A DNA stretch of 64,000 bases, taken from assembly GCA_017303635.1 (NCBI GenBank), contig JAFLCG010000002.1, positions 62,001 to 126,000 on the forward strand, in the 5' to 3' direction. Positions within the stretch are counted from its first letter, which is position 1. Each line of letters starts with the position of its first letter. The position numbers and the translations under genes are program-made. The notes beneath the pieces are model-generated. The model saw only the letters and a program-made list of their open reading frames with translations, was not told where the DNA came from and did not search any database. The DNA is from Anaerolineae bacterium. Lineage in GTDB: Bacteria > Chloroflexota > Anaerolineae > Aggregatilineales > Phototrophicaceae. Of this stretch, positions 24,971 through 34,182 are shown in pieces.

Positions 24971-26959
24971 CTACCCCCCGCCCCACTGGAACGAGCCGAT
25001 GCGGGCCGGGCCGTTGATGACAACCTGCGTGCCGGTTTCCAGCGAACGAATGCTAATCGGCCCCTGCGGGCGAGTCTGCCCGGCCAGCCAGTTGCCATCC
25101 GGGGAGAAGGCCGGGTCGATCATGAATCCGGCGGGGATAGCGGCACCAAGTGCACCCGTGTTCAGGTTGAGATCGACCACGCTGACCGGGGCCGGGCCGC
25201 GTCCGCCCCGCCCAATGATGAAGCGGGCACGCACCGCCCCCACCGCCCGCGCCACGTTGATCCGCAGCGGGGCGGGCAGGTTCGCCAGCGACTGGACGGT
25301 GGTCAGGGTCACATCAAACACACCGATATCGGTAGTCGGTGGCGGATCCCCCAGGCCGATGCCGGTGCCATAGACCAGAATGCGACCATCCGGCACCCAG
25401 AGCGATGTATCAAACGCCCCCAGCGGATTGAGTTCGCCTGCGCTCAGGTCGTAAATGCCAAACGAGGTCAATTCACTATCGCTGATCGTCACCAGCAGGG
25501 CGTTGAGGTTGGGCGCGAACTGCGGGTTGCGGTAGAACGGCGGCGTGCCCTGCTGACCGGCCTGCCCGTTAGTCAGGATCATCTCACCCAAGCCGCCAAC
25601 CCCCGGCCCGGCCTGATCGAGCGGGCCGACGACCACCAGGCCGCCGCTCCCATTCGCGCCGCCCTGATCGGTCGCATAGGCCACCCGCGTCCCATCCGGG
25701 CTGAAGACCAACCCGCGCACATTGCCGGATTCTTCCACGAGTAGGATCGGTTCAGCTTCCGGCTGGGTCAGGTTCGCCACATAGAGCGCGTCACCACTCT
25801 GATAAACGGCCTGGGTCTCGTCACGGCTGATCGCGTAAGCGGTGATATCCGTCTCAACGGCGGTGATCGGCAGGGCGAAGGAGCCATCAGCGGGCAAGCG
25901 CCAGACTTGCAGGATGCCACCTTCGCCTTCGCCCAGGAAGTAACCGTTATAGGGCGTGACCAGCCCGGCGGCGCGGGGCAGCGGCGGCGGCCCCCAGCTA
26001 TAGGCCACCACATCGCTGATCGGCAGTGAAAGGCCGTTGCCTGTCTCCGGCAGGACGAGTGCCAGCGCCCCACCCCGGAACAGCAGCATCAACTGACCGC
26101 CAGGTGCCCAGTGCAGTCCGGCGGCCTCGATAGGGGTTTGCCCGCGAAGGCTGGAACGATCCGCGCCGGATGGCAGTTCAATCAGGTTGAGATAGCCTTC
26201 CGGGGTTTCCGTATCGCTCTTTTCCCGACCAAACGCCAGCAGGGTGCCATCTGCCAGGCGGGCAGGCAGCGTATACGTCCACAAATCATCTAGCAGGACG
26301 GTCTGAGCATTGGCCTGCGCCAGATTCATCTCGATCAGTCCGCCTTCCGGCGGGGTGAAAACCAACCGCGTATCATCCAGCCAGGTGACATCGGTCGCGG
26401 CAGGGATAGCCGCGTGCAGCGCCAAGCCATTGCCATCGCGCCGGTAAATCCACCAACCGCCGATCTCGATCTGCCCGGCGAGGAAGCTCCCGCCCGGCGA
26501 CCAACTCACCTGCACCAGACCGCCTTCGCGCAGGTCAAAGGTCGTGGCCGGATCCGTCGTGATGACCACCAGGCGTCCACCTGTCGGTGTACTGGCGAGG
26601 ATCGCATCCCCGGCAGGTGACCAAGCCAGGCTATCGCCGCGTCCGCGAAAGGGCGGGATACCTGCGGCGGGGTCAATCAGTTCCGGCTCATCGTCGAGGA
26701 ACATACGGTCCAGGTACAGGCCCGCTTCGGTGCGGTAAGCCAGCCACTGGTCATCCGGGGCGACCGCAAAATCGAGGACGAATTCATCCTCCGGGGTGAC
26801 GGTCGCCAGGCCTTCCGTCCCGGCACCGATACGCTGTACTTGCCCGCTGTTGCCCAGCACATACAGGGCTGTCGGCAGGTCGAGTGCATCCAGCTGCGCC
26901 CGGCTCAGGTTCAAGCCTGTGAGCAGGCACAGCAGGCTGATGGTCAGTAGTCGCCGCAT
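24971..26959 (-). CDS. Secreted PD40/WD40-like beta-propeller protein
   Basis: The 662-residue protein has a signal peptide (MRRLLTISLLCLLTGLNLSR, cleavage near SRA-Q) and many propeller blades. Examples are VAPDDQWLAYRTEAGLYL, LAWSPAGDAILASTPTG, VSWSPGGSFLAGQIEIG, VFSPDGTRVAYATDQGG and AFSPDGNWLAGQTRPQG. Its length suits two propellers. No enzymatic residues can be named. GGGGAG lies eight bases before the ATG. It is transcribed away from the transporter at 27131. Confidence 0.82.
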   Translation of the reverse strand: MRRLLTISLLCLLTGLNLSRAQLDALDLPTALYVLGNSGQVQRIGAGTEGLATVTPEDEFVLDFAVAPDDQWLAYRTEAGLYLDRMFLDDEPELIDPAAGIPPFRGRGDSLAWSPAGDAILASTPTGGRLVVITTDPATTFDLREGGLVQVSWSPGGSFLAGQIEIGGWWIYRRDGNGLALHAAIPAATDVTWLDDTRLVFTPPEGGLIEMNLAQANAQTVLLDDLWTYTLPARLADGTLLAFGREKSDTETPEGYLNLIELPSGADRSSLRGQTPIEAAGLHWAPGGQLMLLFRGGALALVLPETGNGLSLPISDVVAYSWGPPPLPRAAGLVTPYNGYFLGEGEGGILQVWRLPADGSFALPITAVETDITAYAISRDETQAVYQSGDALYVANLTQPEAEPILLVEESGNVRGLVFSPDGTRVAYATDQGGANGSGGLVVVGPLDQAGPGVGGLGEMILTNGQAGQQGTPPFYRNPQFAPNLNALLVTISDSELTSFGIYDLSAGELNPLGAFDTSLWVPDGRILVYGTGIGLGDPPPTTDIGVFDVTLTTVQSLANLPAPLRINVARAVGAVRARFIIGRGGRGPAPVSVVDLNLNTGALGAAIPAGFMIDPAFSPDGNWLAGQTRPQGPISIRSLETGTQVVINGPARIGSFQWGGG

Positions 26960-27130
26960 AGTCTTACTCCCCTCATTCCGCTGTGAGCTTACTCTGATGC
27001 CGGGGGCGGCGCAAGCGGGCGAAAGTCATCCCCAGCCTGTGATACACTGGCAGGGCAACACAACATTGGGATGCCGCCACTTTATTGATTGAGGTTCAAA
27101 CACCTGTCCACACCTCAGGGGGATCGTATC

Positions 27131-28600
27131 GTGTCTCGTTTTCAACCCGGCAAAATACTGGTTTGGCTGCTCATCACAGCCGCGGTCTGGTTCATCAGCA
27201 ATCTGCTGTTACCCGAACCGCCGATGGCGATTGCCCTGGCAGCTCTGGGCGCAGCTATTGCCGGTACGATTTTGTTTGGGGAGGAACGCCTGCCCTTTGT
27301 GGCCGGGGCCATCGTGCTGCTGCTGGTCACCCAGGTCACCACTTTTGACCACTTCATTGAGGGTGCCGAGTGGGTGCTCTTTGTCAAGCTGGTCGCGCTG
27401 CTCACCTGGGTCGAATTCCTGTATTCCAGCGGCTACTTCGAGACGATGATCGAACGTCTGCTGCCCAAAGGGCTGAAGGGCACCGCCTTACTGGCCACCA
27501 TTTCCGCCCTGGCCTTCATCAGCGCGGCCCTGATTGATGAAGTGAATTCCATCGTCATCATCTATTTCCTGACCCGTGCCATCATCGGTTTTGCCAATGG
27601 CCGCTTCCTGATGAGCGATGAAGGCTGGGGTAAAACGACGGTCTCCCTGGTGAGCTCGACCAACATCGGTTCCCAACTGCTGCCGCTGGGCAACCCGGTT
27701 GGGATCGCCATCGCCGGGATTGCGGGCTTCAGCGCCCTCGACTTCATCCAGTACGCCTGGCTGCCTGCCATCCTGACGCTGACGGTCTACCTGCTGCTCC
27801 AGCGGCAGTTTTATCCAGCCCTGGTCAAGGACTTTGGCAAGGTCGAAGTCTCACAAGAGGATTTCGAGAGCTTCGACCAGATGGGAACCCCATCCCAGGG
27901 CGAATATCAGGTGATCGAAGTGGAAACCGATAGCAGCACCCATACCATCAGCCGCGAAAAGCCGCCCTTTGCGATCCTCAACGGCCTGTTCATCTTCGGG
28001 GTGATCGGCCTGGTGCTCTCCCAACCGCTGGGCACTGCCCTGGGTTTTGATGGCACCACCGGACTGGGTTTGTTTGCCGTGCTGCTGTGGGGCATCACCC
28101 TGCATATCGCCAGTTCCTACGGGCAGCATAACGAAGGCCTACTGAAGCAGCTTCCATGGTCAACCCTGCTGTTCATCGTCTTTCTGTTCGCCATCGCCCA
28201 TGTGTTGGAGGCCACCGGCATTACTGAACTGGTCGCAACCAGTCTGTTCGGCGTGATGGGCAGCAATATCCTGCTCTGGGCGTTTGTCATCGCGCTCATC
28301 GGCGGCCTGGTCACCGCCGTGATGGATAACGTCATCGCCATCGCGGTCATCAGCGGCATTATCGTGCAGTTGGAGGGGTTAGGGCTGCCGGTCACAGTCT
28401 TGTGGTTCAGCCTGCTGGCTGCCGGGGTGGTCGCAGCCAACAGCACGCCCATCGGCTCCGCAGCCAACATCATCGCCAACGCCAGGGCGCGGCTCTCCTG
28501 GGCGCAGTGGTGGAATTACGGTGGCTGGCTGGCAATACCGGTCACCCTGGTGAACATCATCCTGCTCTATATCTGGATCGTCGTCATCCTGGGGCGTTGA
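27131..28600 (+). CDS. Ion transporter superfamily permease (ArsB/NhaD/SLC13-like)
   Basis: The 489-residue protein has about 11-12 transmembrane helices and typical inverted-repeat landmarks. These are ALIDEVNSIVIIYFLTRAII (first half), STNIGSQLLPLGNPVGIAIA, and in the second half AVMDNVIAIAVISGIIVQLE and ANSTPIGSAANIIANARARL. The TNIGSQLLPLGNPVG and NSTPIGSAANI hairpins fit the ion/substrate site of this superfamily. It probably exchanges sodium, protons or organic anions; the substrate cannot be set. GTG 27131 with GGGGGAT upstream is preferred to TTG 27089. Its stop is one base from the convergent GT39-like stop. Confidence 0.85.
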   Translation: MSRFQPGKILVWLLITAAVWFISNLLLPEPPMAIALAALGAAIAGTILFGEERLPFVAGAIVLLLVTQVTTFDHFIEGAEWVLFVKLVALLTWVEFLYSSGYFETMIERLLPKGLKGTALLATISALAFISAALIDEVNSIVIIYFLTRAIIGFANGRFLMSDEGWGKTTVSLVSSTNIGSQLLPLGNPVGIAIAGIAGFSALDFIQYAWLPAILTLTVYLLLQRQFYPALVKDFGKVEVSQEDFESFDQMGTPSQGEYQVIEVETDSSTHTISREKPPFAILNGLFIFGVIGLVLSQPLGTALGFDGTTGLGLFAVLLWGITLHIASSYGQHNEGLLKQLPWSTLLFIVFLFAIAHVLEATGITELVATSLFGVMGSNILLWAFVIALIGGLVTAVMDNVIAIAVISGIIVQLEGLGLPVTVLWFSLLAAGVVAANSTPIGSAANIIANARARLSWAQWWNYGGWLAIPVTLVNIILLYIWIVVILGR

Positions 28601-28601
28601 G

Positions 28602-30068
28602 TCACGGCTTCAGCAGCGGCTCGATGACGCGCAGGATCAGGTAGGCATCCAGCAGAGCCAGTAACAGGAAGGGCATAGGCGTCAACCAGCGCGTCCAGGC
28701 CCAGCGGCCCAGCAGCCAACTGCGCCAGGCCTCCGCGCCCAACGCCAACCCGATCCCAAACGGGATGAGGCCGGTGAACATATAACGCGCCTGCAACTGG
28801 AGGAATTCCAGGTTGTAGTATCCGTATTGCAGGGCCGCCAGCAGCGCACACAGCGCGAGCAGCAGCCACGCGATTCGCCGTGACCTTGGAGAAGTAGGGA
28901 CGAGGCGCGCCTCATCTGCCGCTGATGGCTGATAGCTGATAGCTGATAGCTTTTTCCGGATCACCAGCCCCACCACCAACACCGCTGTCACCACCAGCAG
29001 CAGGGTATACAACCAGTCCCAGAGGGGCAGACCCATCCAGCCGAACTGCCCCCAGAAGCTGGTGAAGGTCGTCCGCAGCGCATGTGACCAATAGCCCTGG
29101 ATGCCGTTTTCCGCCATGAAGGTCGCGGTGCGGAGTTGGTCGGCCACGATGCGGTCATGCTCGCGCAGGCCAAAGACATCCGGAAAGCCGTAGATGCTCA
29201 CGTTCCGCAACCACCACATGCCGCCCAAGAGCAGCATCGGCAGGAGGAAGGTTGCCCACTTCTGGCCAATAGCCAATAGCTGATGGCTGATGGCTGATGG
29301 CTCGCGCTCAGGACTTCCCTTCCGACTCTGCACTTTGTACGCTGCACTCTGCACTGGTTTTCCACCAGTCACTGACCACTGACCACTGACCACTCTCAAG
29401 AGAATCGCCAGCCCGATCACCCCGACCATAAAGATCGCGGACAGCTTGGTCAGCAGCGCGATCCCCATCAGCAGGCCCAAACCCCAGACCGGGATGCGGT
29501 CGCCCAGGCTGTAGCGCACAGTCAGCCAGATCAATATGGCGACCAGCAGCCACGCCAGGCTGTCATTATTGACCGAGGCCAGCAGCGCCACATGCTGCGG
29601 TAGAAACGCGACAAAAGCCGCCGTCGCCAGCGCTACCTGCGGCTGATCCGGCAGCAGGCGACGGGGAATCGCCCAGGCGCAAGCGATGATGCCGAGTCCA
29701 AAGGCCGCCGAAACCAGTCGCATGACCACCAGCGAGCCAGCGCTCAGGCGGTAGACCAACGCCTGAATGAGATAGTAGAGAGGCGGTTGATGATCTTCGT
29801 ACTGGATGGTGTCGAAGCGCGTCAGTAGTTCTGGGGCGAAGCGGGCCGCCTTGAGTTGTTCCAGATACGGCGAGTCCCAGTCGCCCGCCTGAATGAGCGG
29901 GCAGCAGCCCTGGGCGGCGACCTGTGCGGCATAGTTGTAATGGGCGGGTTCATCCGGCGTTTGCCAGGCCGGGGTACGGAGGGCGAACAAGGCAGCGATG
30001 ACGCTGTAACCGATGAAGATCAGCGCCAGTAGGCCGCGTTCGATCAGGGTGTCAGGAATGTGTTTCAT
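28602..30068 (-). CDS. GT39-like integral membrane glycosyltransferase with in-frame repeat insertions
   Basis: The 488-residue protein has about 10-12 helices and the ArnT/PMT-type first-loop motif TPDEPAHYNYAAQ, plus DHQPPLYYLIQALVYRL. It likely moves a sugar from a polyprenyl carrier at the outer membrane face; the acceptor is unknown. Loops at residues 225-268 and 373-383 are translated from heptamer tandem arrays (SGQWSVT, VQSRK, SAISHQLLAIG, LSAISYQPSA). These are normally intergenic-type repeats, yet the frame stays open. A TGCTATAAT ends eight bases before the ATG, so the mRNA is probably leaderless. Confidence 0.85.
   Translation of the reverse strand: MKHIPDTLIERGLLALIFIGYSVIAALFALRTPAWQTPDEPAHYNYAAQVAAQGCCPLIQAGDWDSPYLEQLKAARFAPELLTRFDTIQYEDHQPPLYYLIQALVYRLSAGSLVVMRLVSAAFGLGIIACAWAIPRRLLPDQPQVALATAAFVAFLPQHVALLASVNNDSLAWLLVAILIWLTVRYSLGDRIPVWGLGLLMGIALLTKLSAIFMVGVIGLAILLRVVSGQWSVTGGKPVQSAAYKVQSRKGSPEREPSAISHQLLAIGQKWATFLLPMLLLGGMWWLRNVSIYGFPDVFGLREHDRIVADQLRTATFMAENGIQGYWSHALRTTFTSFWGQFGWMGLPLWDWLYTLLLVVTAVLVVGLVIRKKLSAISYQPSAADEARLVPTSPRSRRIAWLLLALCALLAALQYGYYNLEFLQLQARYMFTGLIPFGIGLALGAEAWRSWLLGRWAWTRWLTPMPFLLLALLDAYLILRVIEPLLKP
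28921..28950. repeat. Heptamer tandem array inside the GT39-like gene
   Basis: GCTGATG followed by three GCTGATA units and GC. It encodes about residues 373-383 of the protein. Confidence 0.85.
29265..29299. repeat. Heptamer tandem array inside the GT39-like gene
   Basis: Five units: GCCAATA twice, then GCTGATG three times. It encodes about residues 257-268. Confidence 0.85.
29326..29353. repeat. Heptamer tandem array inside the GT39-like gene
   Basis: Four units: CTCTGCA, CTTTGTA, CGCTGCA, CTCTGCA. It encodes about residues 239-248. Confidence 0.75.
29367..29394. repeat. Heptamer tandem array inside the GT39-like gene
   Basis: AGTCACT followed by three GACCACT units. It encodes about residues 225-234. 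Confidence 0.85.
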
Positions 30069-30076
30069 GGGGCGCG

Positions 30077-30085
30077 ATTATAGCA
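30077..30085 (-). promoter_or_regulatory. Extended -10 of the GT39-like gene, probably leaderless
   Basis: TGCTATAAT on the minus strand is followed by eight bases and then the ATG at 30068. Transcription would start at or next to the start codon. No Shine-Dalgarno sequence fits in the gap. Confidence 0.6.
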
Positions 30086-30113
30086 GAGCGAACCCGTCCA
30101 CCAGCCCACCTGC

Positions 30114-30926
30114 TCACCGCTCATCCCGGTTGCCCGGCGGAGTCCAGCCAAAGGGTGTGTCGTCGTCGATCAAATCGAATGGATTGGGTTCGCGCTGCTG
30201 CGGCAGGCTGAGGGGCGTCGGCGGCGGTTCGGCCTGCCGCGCTTCCCGGGCGGTGTTCCGCTTCTTCAGATCGCCGGCATAGTAGATCGTCTTCGTTCGC
30301 GCCCGGTCGAGCGTGATCCGGGCCACCCCCCGCGCCACCATATCAATCGGCATCGGCGCGGCTCGCCCGAACCAGAACCAGGAAACCACCGGCGTGCTGC
30401 CCAACAGCGTCATCAGCAGGTAGAACGGGTGCCGACCCTGCCCACGTACATAGGCCACCGGCGCCCGGATGATGGTCGAATGTAAGCCCACCCGCGTCAT
30501 ATACTCTTCGGCTTCGCGTTTGGCCCGCAAATACTGCGAGTTGACCCAGGGTGCGGCGACGCTGCTCATCAGCACCATATGCGGCGCGCCGTCGCTCACA
30601 CACATATTGGCGACGTTGCGGGCAGAAACGAAGTTCAGCCAATGATGCGTTAGTCCGGTGGACGGGTCCGCCGTCAGGCTGCCGACCGTGTGGATGACGC
30701 TGGTATGCCCTCGCGCCCGACCGCGCAGGCTGGCCGGATTCCATACATCCGCCGTCCACCAGCGGACGCGCTGCGCCAGTGGGCCGAGTTTGTCCTCGGT
30801 GCCGGGGCGCACCAGCAGCGTGACCTCCACGCCTTCCGCCAGCAGCGCCGCCGCGATGTTATCCCCCAGGAAGGTGCCGCCGCCGGTCACCAACACCTTT
30901 TGTTCGGGCCGGATGAAGGCGCTCAC
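30114..30926 (-). CDS. NAD(P)-binding epimerase/NmrA-like atypical SDR
   Basis: The 270-residue protein has a Rossmann glycine motif (VLVTGGGTFLGDNIAAALL), TADVWNPASLRG as the acidic cofactor loop, SVIHTVGSL, and MSSVAAPWVNSQYLRAKREAEE. The last holds a YxxxK pair (Tyr-Leu-Arg-Ala-Lys). It is probably an NAD(P)H-dependent oxidoreductase or epimerase of unknown substrate. The C-terminal 45 residues are rich in Pro and polar residues. The GTG at 30926 gives a 4-base GTGA overlap with the upstream peptidase stop; GTG 30935 is an alternative. Confidence 0.82.
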   Translation of the reverse strand: MSAFIRPEQKVLVTGGGTFLGDNIAAALLAEGVEVTLLVRPGTEDKLGPLAQRVRWWTADVWNPASLRGRARGHTSVIHTVGSLTADPSTGLTHHWLNFVSARNVANMCVSDGAPHMVLMSSVAAPWVNSQYLRAKREAEEYMTRVGLHSTIIRAPVAYVRGQGRHPFYLLMTLLGSTPVVSWFWFGRAAPMPIDMVARGVARITLDRARTKTIYYAGDLKKRNTAREARQAEPPPTPLSLPQQREPNPFDLIDDDTPFGWTPPGNRDER

Positions 30927-32146
30927 AGGCCGCACCCCGCGGTCAACCGCGCCCAGTCCATTCCAGTGACCTGATCGCCCAGCGCCACCCGCAGCGTGCC
31001 ATCCGCCCCCAGTTCATGCCAGACCAGGCCGCGTCCATTGCCATAAAACAGCATCTGCCCGCACACCTCGCCCGTTTCGGCACGGATGACCAGCACCTGC
31101 CCGCTGGCCGCACTGACGATCAGGGCGCGGCCGGTCGGGTCGGCTGAAAGATTCACCGCCCCACGCACCCCCGGCAGACCCACCCGCCACAGCGGCTCCG
31201 CATCAGCTGGCCCTTTGCTCAGGAGTGCTGGATTGCCCGGCGTCAACAGGTATCGGCTGCCGTCTGCTGCCAGCAGCAGCGCCCCTTCTCCCACAGAAAC
31301 GTTGGCTGCTGCCGCCCCACTCCGCCGGTCGATGACCGCGCCGTCCGCGCCCAGAGTCCAGGCCGCGCCATCCGCCATCGTCACCACCGGCCCCGCATCC
31401 GACCACGAGAGCAAGGTCGGTTCAGCATCCAGAATCACCCGCCACAGAATGCGCCCATCGGGCAGGGCGTAGCGTACCCGGTTATCACTCGAAGCGATCA
31501 AGACCGAGCCATCGGGATAAATCAACGGCGCGGTGGTCAACGGTGCCGGGAGCGATACATGCCAGCGGTGCAGCTCGCCCAGCCACACCCGCCAGTTCAG
31601 CACAAAGGCCGATGGGGTGCGCCAGCCGAGGGTATCCGGCACATCCGGCGTATAGCCCGGCCCCGGTGTATCCGGCTGATTAACGCGAATCTCAAAGTGC
31701 AGGTGCGGTGCCGGGCGGATATCCCCGACCGCGCCGATGACCTGCCCGGCGTTCACACAGGCCAACACACCGGGGAAGCGGATGCTGTCGGTCTCCATCA
31801 TATGACCGTACTGACTGTAGACGATGCTGCCATCCGGCAAGGTGTGTTCGATGATGACCACGCCGCCATCGCGCCCCCACCCAATCGGTGAGGCATAGGT
31901 CACCCGCCCGACAGCGATCGCCCGCACCGGCTGACCGAGGGTGAGGCCCGGCCCGGCGCTGTAATCCTCACCTGTGTGCCAGCGCCCCTGATGCCGGGGG
32001 CTGGGCGCCGCGTAATCCTGCATCAGTTGGAACAGGCTGCGATCCACCGGGAAATCCACCGCGTTCACGATGCCGCAGTCCGCCTGTGCATGAGCAGCGG
32101 CAGGCAGCAGGCCGAAGATGAGTAGGACGAAGATCAACAGGCGCAT
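30923..32146 (-). CDS. Secreted M23-family metallopeptidase with C-terminal propeller-like domain
   Basis: The 407-residue protein has a signal peptide (MRLLIFVLLIFGLLPAAAHA, cleavage before QADC). A LytM/M23 domain at about 50-155 has zinc ligands His57 and Asp61 (RWHTGEDYSAG) and His150, with His148 in APHLHFEI; YGHM is also present. It should cut peptidoglycan cross-bridges. Residues 195-400 resemble PQQ/WD-like blades (LIYPDGSVLIASSDNRVRYA, GALLLAADGSRYLLTPG), perhaps a wall-binding part. The start at ATG 32146 is set by the signal peptide. The downstream SDR gene overlaps by four bases. Confidence 0.88.
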   Translation of the reverse strand: MRLLIFVLLIFGLLPAAAHAQADCGIVNAVDFPVDRSLFQLMQDYAAPSPRHQGRWHTGEDYSAGPGLTLGQPVRAIAVGRVTYASPIGWGRDGGVVIIEHTLPDGSIVYSQYGHMMETDSIRFPGVLACVNAGQVIGAVGDIRPAPHLHFEIRVNQPDTPGPGYTPDVPDTLGWRTPSAFVLNWRVWLGELHRWHVSLPAPLTTAPLIYPDGSVLIASSDNRVRYALPDGRILWRVILDAEPTLLSWSDAGPVVTMADGAAWTLGADGAVIDRRSGAAAANVSVGEGALLLAADGSRYLLTPGNPALLSKGPADAEPLWRVGLPGVRGAVNLSADPTGRALIVSAASGQVLVIRAETGEVCGQMLFYGNGRGLVWHELGADGTLRVALGDQVTGMDWARLTAGCGL

Positions 32147-32188
32147 GGGTATCCGGTATGAGTACGTGTGCAACAGAACCAAACCGCG

Positions 32189-32194
32189 ATTGTA
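32189..32194 (-). promoter_or_regulatory. Possible -10 of the M23 peptidase gene
   Basis: TACAAT on the minus strand, 42 bases before the ATG at 32146. It lies back-to-back with a TACAAT for the opposite gene. Confidence 0.35.
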
Positions 32195-32241
32195 ACCGCC
32201 CCGCCATGAGCCCGTCAAAAGGCGACCTGCCGAAAACAGGA

Positions 32242-32247
32242 TACAAT
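32242..32247 (+). promoter_or_regulatory. Possible -10 of the triple-SH3b gene
   Basis: TACAAT preceded by GGA, 37 bases before the ATG at 32285. No clear -35. Confidence 0.35.
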
Positions 32248-32284
32248 ACAGCAGATGTAGACGACTGTGCGGAGGATGACGCCT

Positions 32285-33286
32285 ATGCGGAAGCGCGTGC
32301 TGCTCCCGGCCCTGCTGCTGGCAGCCCTGATGATCTTTGGCCTGATCGGTACGATGACGCCCATCGTCCGGGCGCAGGTACCGACCCCGACATTATTCGG
32401 CACGCCGTTCATCACGCCGACGGTCTTTGCCAGCCCGACCTTCTTCATCGTCACCACCGCCATCCCGTCGCCCACGCCGGGCTGTGCGGCCCCGCTGGCG
32501 CTGCAACGCGGTCAGCAGGCCTATGTGCGCGGCGGCATCTTCGTCCGCACCGGGCCGAGCGCCTCCACCCCTTACGTCAACTACTACACCGAGAATGTGA
32601 CCGTCACCATCGTCGAAGGCCCCATCTGCGATGGCACCCTGCTCAACTGGTGGCGGGTACGCGGTCCCGGCAATGATGGCTGGATCGCGGAAGGGTCGCC
32701 CGGTCGCTACTTCATCTACAACGCCATTCCCATTTCCGAGTGTTCAACCACCACCACCCTGGTCACCGGGCAGGAAGCCCGCATTCTGAACGGCGCGCGC
32801 GTCCGCGAACAGCCCAGTGACTCAGCACAGGTGCTGACGGTCGCCCCGTTCGACTCGCTGGTGGAGGTCCTCGAAGGGCCGGTCTGCGCCGACGATCTGA
32901 ACTGGTGGCGCATCCGCGTGACCGTGGTGGACTTCACCTACGAGGGCTGGGCCGCCGATGCCGATCCCAACGGCACACCGCTAATGATCGACGAAGCCGC
33001 CCGTAATGCCTCGGTCTGCCTGGCACCCCTGCCGCTGACAGTGGGCGGTCGCGCCTACGTGGACTACCGCGATCAGGAACTGAAAAACCTGCGAGCCGCG
33101 CCTTCGACCAATGCCGATCTGGTCGCCTCCCTGCTCGATGGCATCGCGCTGGATGTCATCGGCGGGCCGATCTGCGCGGAAGGGCTGAACTGGTGGCAGG
33201 TGCGGGTCGTCCCGCGCCCGGAGGTCAGCGGGTGGATCGCCGAAGGCGGCAACGGGCCGAATGCCTGGCTCGCCCCGGCGCGGTGA
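32285..33286 (+). CDS. Secreted protein with three SH3b domains
   Basis: The 333-residue protein has a signal peptide (VLLPALLLAALMIFGLIG, cleavage near VRA-Q) and a Thr/Pro-rich linker (VPTPTLFGTPFITPTVFAS). Three bacterial SH3 repeats follow, each ending in a very similar phrase: VEGPICDGTLLNWWRVRG, LEGPVCADDLNWWRIRV and IGGPICAEGLNWWQVRV. Cysteines in each repeat are conserved. SH3b domains bind cell-wall peptides, so it is probably a wall-binding protein, divergently paired with the M23 peptidase. GGAGG lies eight bases before the ATG at 32285. Confidence 0.88.
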   Translation: MRKRVLLPALLLAALMIFGLIGTMTPIVRAQVPTPTLFGTPFITPTVFASPTFFIVTTAIPSPTPGCAAPLALQRGQQAYVRGGIFVRTGPSASTPYVNYYTENVTVTIVEGPICDGTLLNWWRVRGPGNDGWIAEGSPGRYFIYNAIPISECSTTTTLVTGQEARILNGARVREQPSDSAQVLTVAPFDSLVEVLEGPVCADDLNWWRIRVTVVDFTYEGWAADADPNGTPLMIDEAARNASVCLAPLPLTVGGRAYVDYRDQELKNLRAAPSTNADLVASLLDGIALDVIGGPICAEGLNWWQVRVVPRPEVSGWIAEGGNGPNAWLAPAR

Positions 33287-33375
33287 GCGTTTGATGGATA
33301 CTCACGGTCGAAGAGCAATCTGGCTCCACAAGAGGGCATTACGGCGTCCCATATAAAAACGCAGAACCGGGAAGG

Positions 33376-34050
33376 TCACTTATCTAGCGATGCCCGTTGG
33401 GTCAAACCCTGGGCATCGAGGATTTTGATCTGCTGGCGCTCAACGGTAATCAACCCCTCTTTTTCCAAATTCTTCAGTATTCGATGCAACACATTGGGGA
33501 CCGTGCCCAGGTAATTAGCGAGTTCCGCCTGGGTCGCCCATTTGGGCCGGTAAAGTGTATCCCCGGAGGCTTGCTCCAAAAGGTAGCGGGCTAAGCGGGC
33601 CTCAATCGACCGCAGCGAAATATCTTCAATGACCGTCAATAAGAACTGTACGTTATCCGCCAGTTTCCGAATGATGAGGCGGGCCAACGGCGGATACCGA
33701 TCCAACAAATTCAGGACAGCCTCTCGCCGGATCACATACAGGACGCTGGGTTCCAGTGCCGTGATGGTGGTCGCGTTGGTGGCATCGGTCAGGATGCTCA
33801 TCTCATTGAAGGTTTCACCGACGCCGATAAAGCGCAAGACATGTTCCCGTCCATTGAGCGATGATTTACTGCTCTTGAGCCAACCGGCCTCGACCACATA
33901 GACCGCTTCCGATTTTTCTCCCTCGATCAGGAGTATTTCCCCCGTTTCAACCACCACGCGCTGGGCATATTGCGCCAGTTCGGCCTGAAACGGCTCGTCC
34001 ATCGCCGCTAGATACGAGATTCTACGTAAAGCCTTTAAAACGTCGTCCAT
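33376..34050 (-). CDS. Crp/Fnr-family transcriptional regulator
   Basis: The 224-residue protein has a cyclic-nucleotide-binding-type beta barrel at 20-125 (VVVETGEILLIEGEKSEAVYV, LRFIGVGETFNEMSIL), the long dimer helix, and a Crp-type winged helix at 150-215 (WATQAELANYLGTVPNVLHRI). No cysteine cluster for an iron-sulfur centre is visible, so it is not a classical oxygen-sensing Fnr; ligand unknown. ATG 34050 is preferred over GTG 34071. It is divergent from the histidine-rich membrane protein gene, with a palindrome (34110-34127) between them. Confidence 0.92.
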   Translation of the reverse strand: MDDVLKALRRISYLAAMDEPFQAELAQYAQRVVVETGEILLIEGEKSEAVYVVEAGWLKSSKSSLNGREHVLRFIGVGETFNEMSILTDATNATTITALEPSVLYVIRREAVLNLLDRYPPLARLIIRKLADNVQFLLTVIEDISLRSIEARLARYLLEQASGDTLYRPKWATQAELANYLGTVPNVLHRILKNLEKEGLITVERQQIKILDAQGLTQRASLDK

Positions 34051-34109
34051 CACTGGTCCATTCGCTGTCACATGCCTGTATCCGCCCTGGGTGCTAGCTG
34101 CTGTTGCGA

Positions 34110-34127
34110 ATTCAACAAATGTTGAAT
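34110..34127. promoter_or_regulatory. Candidate Crp/Fnr-type operator
   Basis: ATTCAACA-AA-TGTTGAAT has perfect 8-bp arms. Its inner part TCAAC-N4-GTTGA has the 5-4-5 geometry of Fnr-family sites. It lies 60 bases upstream of the regulator start, in the divergent region shared with the gene at 34316. Confidence 0.6.
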
Positions 34128-34182
34128 ACAGCCACGCTGAAAACCCTTATGCTCATCAGCATCGTTCTGGTTCATCCAGATG

